Assembly (NCBI GenBank): GCA_021325235.1
Contig: JAJPHN010000006.1
Span: 372,001-436,000 of the forward strand
Source of the DNA: Terriglobia bacterium
GTDB lineage: Bacteria > Acidobacteriota > Terriglobia > Bryobacterales > Bryobacteraceae
Length of the DNA stretch: 64,000 bases
Direction: 5' to 3'
A program made the translations under genes and the position numbers. Positions 58,310 through 64,000 of the stretch are shown piece by piece. Each line of letters opens with the position of its first letter. Position 1 is the first letter of the stretch. The notes under the pieces were generated by a model. The model did no database searches. It was not told the origin of the DNA and saw nothing but the letters and a program-made list of their open reading frames with translations.

Positions 58310-58717
58310 ATGCCGGGAGCGCTGTTCCTATCGCAGTCCGACAAACGTCCGATTTACTTCCAGATCATGGAGCAGATCAAGCAGCGAATCGCAATAGGTG
58401 ACTGGGTCGAAGGCCAGCCGATCCCCTCCATCCGCCAGCTGGCCGTCGATCTCGAAGTGAGCGTCATCACCGTCAAGCGCGCCTATTACGAGCTCGAACG
58501 CGAAGGGGTAATCGTTACCCAGCACGGCAAAGGCTCGCGCGTCGCCTCGAAACCGGGGCTCGGTGCACAACTGCGCGAGCAGGAGTTGCAGCAGCATCTG
58601 GAGCAGGCCGCGCGCATTGCCGCGCAAATGGGGATTCCGCCGAAGCAGCTGCAGCATCGCTTGCGCGAAGCCGGCGATCGCGTCGCCGAAGCGGATAAAG
58701 AAAAGGAGCTGACATGA
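58310..58717 (+). CDS. YtrA-type GntR family regulator
   Basis: The ATG at 58310 is preferred because the earlier GTG at 58289 lies inside the operator. The 135-residue protein has an N-terminal winged helix (PIYFQIMEQIKQRIAIGDW, PSIRQLAVDLEVSVITVKRAY, HGKGSRVA) and only a short helical tail of about 50 residues, as in the YtrA subfamily, which usually controls ABC transporter genes. The stop overlaps the ATP-binding subunit start (ATGA). It probably binds the inverted repeat just upstream and responds to an unknown effector. Confidence 0.92.
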   Translation: MPGALFLSQSDKRPIYFQIMEQIKQRIAIGDWVEGQPIPSIRQLAVDLEVSVITVKRAYYELEREGVIVTQHGKGSRVASKPGLGAQLREQELQQHLEQAARIAAQMGIPPKQLQHRLREAGDRVAEADKEKELT

Positions 58718-59622
58718 AAGAGTACGCCACCGACGCCGCCATCGAGATGCATGGAGTCAGTAAGCACTATCGCTACTTCACGCTCGACAACATCAGTCTG
58801 AAACTCCCGCGCGGACAGATCATGGGCCTCATCGGAGCGAATGGCGCCGGCAAATCCACAACCATTCGCATCTTGATGGGCCTCGTGCATCACGATTCCG
58901 GCCACGTCCAGGTGCTCGGCCACAACATGCCCGCCCAACAGGTCGCAGCCAAGTGGAACATCGGCTTCGTATCGGAAGACATGCGGCTCTACGACTCCAT
59001 GACGCTCGGCTGGCACATCGATTTCATCCGCTCCATCTACCCGAACTGGGATGCCGCGTACGCCCAGCAACTGCTGAAGCGCTTCGGGCTCCGCAGCGAG
59101 CAGAAGATGAAAGGCCTCTCCCACGGCCAGCGCGTGAAGGCGGCGCTGTTGCTCGTTCTGGCGCGTAAACCGGAGCTGCTCGTCTTGGACGAGCCGACTA
59201 CCGGTCTCGATCCGGTCGCGCGTCACGAGGTGTTGCGCGAACTGACAAACGTCATGGCCGACGAAGGCCGCAGCATCCTGTTCTCGTCGCACAACACGCA
59301 GGATGTCGAGCAGATCTCCGATCAGATCACCTTCATCGATCGCGGCCGCATCATCGACTCCATGGATAAGGAGCGCTATCTCGACCGCTGGCGTCGGCTC
59401 CGTCTCGAAGTGCCTCGTGGAGTCGACCTGCCCGCGCTGCCCGGCATCATCGGCATCCGCCGCGACGGTAGTCTGGCTGTTGCCACCTCCAACGCCTTCG
59501 AGCCCGAGCTGGCCAGCGCTTACGAAAGCACCGGAGTCCACGTCCGCCGCGTCGAGAACATGACGCTCGAAGAAATCTTCATCGCCAACGTAGAACACAG
59601 CCGCGACGAGGTGGAAGCATGA
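58714..59622 (+). CDS. ABC transporter ATP-binding protein
   Basis: The 302-residue protein has Walker A GANGAGKST, an ABC signature LSHGQRVKAAL in place of LSGGQ, Walker B LLVLDEPTTGLD and a switch histidine in SSHNTQD. A C-terminal extension of about 70 residues is typical of CcmA/YtrB-type exporters. It is coupled on both sides by ATGA overlaps with the regulator and the permease gene, forming a complete regulator-ATPase-permease operon. Cargo unknown. Confidence 0.95.
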   Translation: MKEYATDAAIEMHGVSKHYRYFTLDNISLKLPRGQIMGLIGANGAGKSTTIRILMGLVHHDSGHVQVLGHNMPAQQVAAKWNIGFVSEDMRLYDSMTLGWHIDFIRSIYPNWDAAYAQQLLKRFGLRSEQKMKGLSHGQRVKAALLLVLARKPELLVLDEPTTGLDPVARHEVLRELTNVMADEGRSILFSSHNTQDVEQISDQITFIDRGRIIDSMDKERYLDRWRRLRLEVPRGVDLPALPGIIGIRRDGSLAVATSNAFEPELASAYESTGVHVRRVENMTLEEIFIANVEHSRDEVEA

Positions 59623-60290
59623 ACCCGGTCATCAGCCGTCTCATTCTCAAGGACTGGCGCCTGCATCGCCGTCTCATCATCGCGTGTAGTCTCACCGGTA
59701 TCGGCGCGCTTGCGCTCGTTCGCTTCGGCAATGAGAGCGCCCGTCTGTTCGGTGCAGTATGGTTCTTTGTGGCGCTGATCGTTCTCGGCGCCATGCTCCC
59801 TTCCACCGCCATCCTCAACGAGCGCAAAAAACAGACCCTTGCCTTCCTCATGAGTCTCCCGGTCTCCTCGCTTCACTACACCATCGCCAAAATTACGTCT
59901 CTCTGGACCATGTTCCTGCTCCCCTGGCTCGCGCTGCTCGTTGCTGCTGTGCTTTTCGTGAATGCCAGCCACACCATCCCGCATGGCGTCATTCCCATGC
60001 TGATCATCCTTGCGATGCTTCCGGTGCTCGGGTTCTCTCTCATCGCCTCGGCCACTTTGGTCGGCGAATCCGAGGGATGGCTCATGGGCGCAAGCCTCCT
60101 CTGCAATTCCTCTTACTGGTTTGTCTGGTATCTGCTCAGCCGCATTCCTTCGCTGACCGACCACTGGGGAGACTCGCTACCCGTTTGGAATACTGCTGCG
60201 CGGACAGTTCTTTCAGCCGAACTCAGTGTGATTGTGCTCATCGTGGCCGTCACGCTCTTCCTTCAGTCCCGAAAGCGTGACTTTATTTAA
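59619..60290 (+). CDS. ABC-2 type permease
   Basis: The 223-residue membrane protein has about six hydrophobic segments (for example LFGAVWFFVALIVLGAML and LLPWLALLVAAVLFV) and an ABC-2-like layout with an N-terminal cytoplasmic LILKDWRLHRRLIIA. It is the membrane partner of the preceding ATPase. At this size it probably forms a homodimer. The substrate is not predictable. Confidence 0.85.
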   Translation: MNPVISRLILKDWRLHRRLIIACSLTGIGALALVRFGNESARLFGAVWFFVALIVLGAMLPSTAILNERKKQTLAFLMSLPVSSLHYTIAKITSLWTMFLLPWLALLVAAVLFVNASHTIPHGVIPMLIILAMLPVLGFSLIASATLVGESEGWLMGASLLCNSSYWFVWYLLSRIPSLTDHWGDSLPVWNTAARTVLSAELSVIVLIVAVTLFLQSRKRDFI

Positions 60291-60327
60291 CTCCGCCGTT
60301 CACATTTCTCTCCCGGAAAGGAAATCC

Positions 60328-62160
60328 ATGCGATACGTGTCTCTGCTCGTATTCCTCACTTCGCTGCTCCGCGCCCAGGATGGCGCGGCACTCTACAAAC
60401 AGCGCTGCGCCATATGCCATGATTCGCCCGGGCCCCGAGTGCCAGCGCTCAGCACCATCAAGGCGATGAGCGGCGAAGCGATTTATCAGGCCCTCACCGA
60501 GGGCGTTATGAAGACCCAGGCAGCGGGCCTTTCGCCTGCGCAAATCGTGGCCATCATCCGCTACATCGCTCCCACTGGTAAGACCCAGTCCGCCGCTGCC
60601 GCCGTCACCCGAACCTGCAAAAGCGATCCACCCTTTCCGGCGCTTTCAAACACTCCGGAATGGAACGGCTGGAGCCCGGATGTTGACAATTCGCGCTTCC
60701 AAAACGCGGCGGCCGCTGGCCTTACCGCCGGCGATCTGAGCAAATTGAAGCTCAAATGGGCCTTCAATCTGGGCGCTGTCAGCGAAGCTCGTTCGCAGCC
60801 CGCCATACTCGGCGCTTACGCATACATCGGCAGCGGTACGGGAGCGTTCTACGCCCTCGACATTCGCTCCGGCTGCACTCTCTGGGGTTTTCGTGCCGCT
60901 TCCGCCATTCGCGGCGGCGCCGCCATTGGCGAGGCAGGTGGCAAGCCTGCCGTCTTCTTCGCCGATACCAAAGCAAACGTGTACGCTCTCAATGCACAAA
61001 CCGGTCAGCTGCTCTGGAACGTTCACCCCGCTGATCATTTCACCACGCTCGCCACCGCCACGCCTCGCTATGACAAGGGCGTCGTGTACCAGGCCTTCTC
61101 CTCCTTCGAAGAAACCATGGCCGCCGATCCCAAATACGAGTGCTGCACATTTCGCGGCAGCGTTGTCGCTCTGAATTCCGCAACCGGCGATAAGCTCTGG
61201 CAGGCTTTCAGCATCTCCGATCCTGCAAAGCCGGTTGGCAGGAGCCCGGCTGGAATTCCCACCCACGGTCCCTCCGGCGCGGGCGTCTGGTCTACGCCCA
61301 CCGTTGATGAACAAAAGGGCGCGCTCTATTTCTCCACCGGCGATAACTACTCCGATCCTCCGACCGATACGAGCGATGCCGTTCTCGCCGTCGATCGAAA
61401 GACCGGAACTCTGCTCTGGTCGGTTCAGCTCACCAAAGATGACGCTTTCAACAGCGCCTGTGGCGTACCCATCCCCGGTAATTGTCCCGAGACACACGGC
61501 AATGACTCTGACTTCGGCCAGCCGCCTGTCCTACTCGATCTGGGCGGCGGCAAACGGATTCTCGCCATCGCGCAGAAATCGGGAATGGCGTACGGCCTCG
61601 ATCCCGATGCGCAAGGCAAGTTGCTCTGGCACACGCGTCTGGGCAAGGGAGGCGTGTTCGGAGGTAGCCAGTGGGGTTCGGCTTCCGATGGCAAAAAGGT
61701 TTATGTGGCCATCTCCGATCTCAAACCCAATGTCATCGTGGATCCGAAATTGCCAAAGGGTTATCGATTCACACTCGATCCGAAGCAGGGCGGCGGCCTA
61801 TACGCGCTCGATCCGGCGACCGGCAAGATCATCTGGAGCGCTCCGGGCATTCCGTGTGCCGCTGATCGGACCGACTGCTCCCCTGCGCAATCAGCGGCTG
61901 TTACCGCGATACCTGGAGTCGTCTTCTCCGGCTCCGTAGATGGTCACCTGCGCGCCTACGCAGCCGAAACCGGCAAGATTCTCTGGGATACAAATACCGC
62001 ACAAGAATTCAGCACCGTCAACGGCCCCGCCGCGCATGGCGGTTCCCTCGACGTCGCGGGTCCCGCTATCGTCAATGGCACGATTCTCGTAAATTCCGGC
62101 TATGGGCAGTGGGGCGGTATGCCCGGTAACGTGCTGCTGGCGTTCTCAACTGCTCAATAG
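60328..62160 (+). CDS. Cytochrome c-PQQ dehydrogenase fusion, exported
   Basis: The ATG at 60328, preceded by GAAAGGAA, gives a signal peptide (MRYVSLLVFLTSLLRAQ). A class I cytochrome c domain follows with CAICH at residues 27-31. Residues about 120-610 form an eight-bladed PQQ-type beta-propeller with repeated W motifs (LKLKWAFNLGAVSEARSQP, YALNAQTGQLLWNV, GTLLWSVQL). The order cytochrome then propeller resembles polyvinyl-alcohol dehydrogenase. It would oxidise an alcohol in the periplasm and pass electrons to the attached haem. It lies 37 bases after the permease gene; cotranscription is possible. Confidence 0.85.
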   Translation: MRYVSLLVFLTSLLRAQDGAALYKQRCAICHDSPGPRVPALSTIKAMSGEAIYQALTEGVMKTQAAGLSPAQIVAIIRYIAPTGKTQSAAAAVTRTCKSDPPFPALSNTPEWNGWSPDVDNSRFQNAAAAGLTAGDLSKLKLKWAFNLGAVSEARSQPAILGAYAYIGSGTGAFYALDIRSGCTLWGFRAASAIRGGAAIGEAGGKPAVFFADTKANVYALNAQTGQLLWNVHPADHFTTLATATPRYDKGVVYQAFSSFEETMAADPKYECCTFRGSVVALNSATGDKLWQAFSISDPAKPVGRSPAGIPTHGPSGAGVWSTPTVDEQKGALYFSTGDNYSDPPTDTSDAVLAVDRKTGTLLWSVQLTKDDAFNSACGVPIPGNCPETHGNDSDFGQPPVLLDLGGGKRILAIAQKSGMAYGLDPDAQGKLLWHTRLGKGGVFGGSQWGSASDGKKVYVAISDLKPNVIVDPKLPKGYRFTLDPKQGGGLYALDPATGKIIWSAPGIPCAADRTDCSPAQSAAVTAIPGVVFSGSVDGHLRAYAAETGKILWDTNTAQEFSTVNGPAAHGGSLDVAGPAIVNGTILVNSGYGQWGGMPGNVLLAFSTAQ

Positions 62161-62170
62161 CGCCGGATAC

Positions 62171-62728
62171 TTATGCCAGGTTCAGCGTCTTTCGCACCGT
62201 TCCGCGCTCGGCCTGAATCTTCTGCTGCAGCAGCATGATCGAATAGATCAGCTGCTCGGGCCGCGGCGGGCAACCGGGCACATAGACGTCTATGGGAATC
62301 ACCTGGTTCACCGGCACCAGTGCGTAGTTGCTGAACACGCCGGTCGAGGTCGCGCAGGCGCCCATCGAGATCACCCATTTCGGCTCCGGCATCTGCCGGT
62401 ACAGCCGCCGGATCACCGGCGCCATCTTGTTCGATACACGGCCGGCGATGATCATCAGATCCGATTGCCGCGGCGAACCGCGCATCACCTCCGCCCCGAA
62501 ACGCGAAATGTCGTAGCGCGACGCCATCATCGCCATCATCTCGATCGCGCAGCACGCCAGGCCAAAGCTCATCGGCCAGATCGAGTTCTTCCGCGCCCAG
62601 TTCAGCGCATTATCGAGCGTTGTCGTAATCACGCTCTCGCGGATCAGTGCGTCTGCTTCCTCGTCTACCCGCGCAAACAGCTCCGGCGGCTGGCTGATTT
62701 CGAATCGTTCGGTATCGCCCACGACCAT
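62171..62728 (-). CDS. nuoB: NADH-quinone oxidoreductase subunit B (isolated)
   Basis: The ATG at 62728 gives 185 residues, normal for NuoB. The N2 cluster cysteines are present: adjacent C59 and C60 in [11 protein letters not shown]125 in GACATSTG and C153 in [11 protein letters not shown]. The subunit sits in the peripheral arm of complex I near quinone. Normally it is encoded with nuoA, C and D, but here the neighbours are the convergent PQQ gene and ada upstream (41-base gap). It may be a second NuoB or a complex I gene dispersed in this genome. Confidence 0.92.
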   Translation of the reverse strand: MVVGDTERFEISQPPELFARVDEEADALIRESVITTTLDNALNWARKNSIWPMSFGLACCAIEMMAMMASRYDISRFGAEVMRGSPRQSDLMIIAGRVSNKMAPVIRRLYRQMPEPKWVISMGACATSTGVFSNYALVPVNQVIPIDVYVPGCPPRPEQLIYSIMLLQQKIQAERGTVRKTLNLA

Positions 62729-62769
62729 ATTTTCCCACGACGCCCGCGCCTCGTCAGCGAGGCGAAGGC

Positions 62770-63819
62770 TCAAACCGACTGCCGTTCGCGCTCCAGCAGC
62801 GCCGTCTTTCGCTCGATGCCCCAGCGATATCCCCCGAGCGCGCCGTCCTTTCTCACCACCCGGTGACATGGAATCGCAACCGCCAGTTGATTCGACGCAC
62901 ACGCCTGCGCCACGGCCCGCACCGAACGCGGCGCTCCAATGCGTTCCGCAATTTCTTCATAACTCGCCGTCTTGCCGGCCGGGATCTCCCGCAGAGCCTG
63001 CCAGACCTGCTCCTGAAACGCCGTTCCGCGAATATCGAGCGGCAAATATAAAGCGCGCCCCGGCTGCTCCACCTGTGCAATCACGCGCGCCACCAGCTCT
63101 TCAAACTCCGCATCGCCGCCGATCAGGTTTGCTCCCGCAAACCGCCGCTCCAGATCCCCCAGCAGCTTGCTCGGCTCGTCGCCCAGCAGTATCGAGCAGA
63201 CGCCCTTTTCCGTCGCCGCCACCAGAATCGAACCGAGCGAGCACTCCCCGATCGCAAAACGGATCGTGACCCGGCTGCCCGCCTCCTGAAACGCCTTCGG
63301 CTTCATCCCCAGCAATTCATTCGACTTCGCGTAAAACCGTCCATTCGACTGGAATCCCGCGCCGTAAATCGCATCCGTTACCGTCCTGCTTTTCGCCAGT
63401 TCCTGCTGCACTCGTTCACGCCGGTGCGCGGCAAAATAGGCGTGCGGCGTAATCCCGGTCGTTTCTTTGAAGACCCGCTGGAAATGGAAACGGCTCATGC
63501 CAGCTTCGGCCGCAATCCGGTCGAGATCGGGCTTGTCCTCGGATGCCAGCTTTCGGCACGCCTCTTCTATCGCCCGCGCCTGCGGGAGCTCGGTCCGCTC
63601 CAGATTCGGCCGGCACCGTTTACACGGACGGAAACCTTCTTTCTCCGCCGCCCCGCGTGTATCGAAGAATCGCACATTCTCCCGCCTCGGTTGCCGCGCT
63701 CCGCACCACGGCCGGCAGTAGACACCCGTCGATTGCACCGCGTAATAGAACACGCCGTCTGCCAGCCTGTCGCGCCCCTGCACCGCCAACCACCGCTCTT
63801 TATCGGTTCCGTATGCCAT
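62770..63819 (-). CDS. ada: Ada: regulator and O6-methylguanine methyltransferase
   Basis: The 349-residue protein is a full-length Ada. The N-terminal zinc domain has C35, C39, C66 and C69 ([21 protein letters not shown]), one of which accepts methyl groups from phosphotriesters. An AraC helix-turn-helix follows (about 85-180, [12 protein letters not shown]). The C-terminal methyltransferase domain has the active-site C318 in [11 protein letters not shown]. After methylation it activates adaptive-response genes. AAGG lies just before the ATG. The gene precedes nuoB by 41 bases. Confidence 0.95.
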   Translation of the reverse strand: MAYGTDKERWLAVQGRDRLADGVFYYAVQSTGVYCRPWCGARQPRRENVRFFDTRGAAEKEGFRPCKRCRPNLERTELPQARAIEEACRKLASEDKPDLDRIAAEAGMSRFHFQRVFKETTGITPHAYFAAHRRERVQQELAKSRTVTDAIYGAGFQSNGRFYAKSNELLGMKPKAFQEAGSRVTIRFAIGECSLGSILVAATEKGVCSILLGDEPSKLLGDLERRFAGANLIGGDAEFEELVARVIAQVEQPGRALYLPLDIRGTAFQEQVWQALREIPAGKTASYEEIAERIGAPRSVRAVAQACASNQLAVAIPCHRVVRKDGALGGYRWGIERKTALLERERQSV

Positions 63820-63904
63820 ACCTTATTCTTCGATGATCTTGCCCTTCCGGAAACTCCGCTTTTTGCGCTCAAATTCCGGCCGCTCCACAGCCCGAACTGG
63901 ATTG

Positions 63905-63938
63905 TCGATGATCGAGGTGTTATGCTGTCGATCATCGA
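63905..63938 (+). promoter_or_regulatory. Twin palindromes upstream of padR
   Basis: TCGATGATCGA (63905-63915) and TCGATCATCGA (63928-63938) are perfect 11-bp palindromes of the form TCGATNATCGA, centres 23 bp apart, within a longer direct repeat GTCGATNATCGAGGT. A -10-like TATGCT (63921-63926) lies between them. The ATG of padR follows nine bases later. They are good candidates for PadR operator sites with autoregulation. Confidence 0.6.
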
Positions 63939-63947
63939 GGTATTCTC

Positions 63948-64000
63948 ATGCCGAAGCCTTCCGACCTGCTCCAGGGCACGCTCGACCTCCTCATCCTGAA
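63948..64000 (+). CDS. PadR family regulator, N-terminus only
   Basis: The frame beginning MPKPSDLLQGTLDLLIL is cut by the right edge after 17 codons. This opening is characteristic of PadR-type winged-helix regulators that precede FtsX-like ABC permease genes in Acidobacteriota. The palindromes just upstream fit an autoregulated promoter. The rest of the gene and its target are outside the window. Confidence 0.8.
   Translation, partial: MPKPSDLLQGTLDLLIL

Noticed and set aside
63828-63950. A 40-codon minus-strand open frame ending RKGKIIEE
   Set aside because: It looks protein-like and charged but has no start codon and lies over the palindromes before padR, so it could be a gene remnant or chance.

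Overview
The window is a compact stretch (about 60% GC by eye) of a bacterial chromosome that reads like an Acidobacteriota genome, probably from the Bryobacterales/Solibacter side. This is inference from gene content and not from a marker gene. The pointers are a PadR-type regulator beginning MPKPSDLLQGTLDLLIL at the right edge, a PEP-CTERM protein, many secreted DinB, Nif3-like and unknown proteins, an LssY-domain/beta-barrel fusion, a TPR-ASPIC/UnbV protein and a fused rhamnulose-phosphate aldolase/dehydrogenase. Gaps are small and many neighbours share ATGA, GTGA or TTGA overlaps. No insertion sequence, prophage, CRISPR array, origin or rRNA was seen. No stretch over 300 bases lacks a gene or RNA gene.

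Layout. 1-7.1 kb: UbiD decarboxylase, FabG, the agmatine-to-putrescine pair AguB/AguA, an HpnB-like glycosyltransferase, an RRM protein and threonine synthase. 7.1-7.5 kb: tRNA-Tyr and tRNA-Thr facing tRNA-Arg. 7.6-12.7 kb: DUF1844 protein, metallo-hydrolase, RibF, tagatose-bisphosphate aldolase, RibBA with a degenerate cyclohydrolase half, and ThiE. 12.7-15.6 kb (minus): MFS transporter followed by two DUF421 genes around an unknown membrane protein. 15.7-25.7 kb: secreted M1 and M28 peptidases, a small membrane protein, a solitary Cas6-like RAMP gene, an amidase and a two-subunit molybdenum hydroxylase, largely overlapping. 25.7-35.4 kb: small protein, Uma2, DUF488, penicillin acylase, CNNM/HlyC protein, EamA exporter, DinB, LssY/beta-barrel protein.

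35.4-50 kb is oriented to polymer and sugar use: secreted unknown protein, amidase, TPR-ASPIC protein, secreted Nif3-like protein, then a rhamnose operon (isomerase, aldolase/dehydrogenase, symporter, lactonase-like amidohydrolase) convergent with a secreted GH106-type alpha-L-rhamnosidase. The rhamnosidase would release L-rhamnose outside the cytoplasm, RhaT would import it and RhaI plus the fusion protein would catabolise it; the required rhamnulokinase is not in the window. 50-57.6 kb: YfhO-like protein, 3-methyladenine glycosylase, ThpR-PlsY-GpsA, PEP-CTERM protein, and dUTPase divergent from an internally duplicated ThyX. 57.7-64 kb: VOC protein, a YtrA-type GntR regulator with its own operator and an ABC transporter, a cytochrome c/PQQ dehydrogenase, a stand-alone NuoB, Ada, and the start of padR behind twin palindromes.

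Best leads for something new: the solitary Cas6-like gene translationally coupled on both sides; the promoter/operator of the GntR-ABC operon, which predicts a nearly leaderless mRNA; the split active site of the duplicated ThyX; and the LssY_C-beta-barrel fusion.
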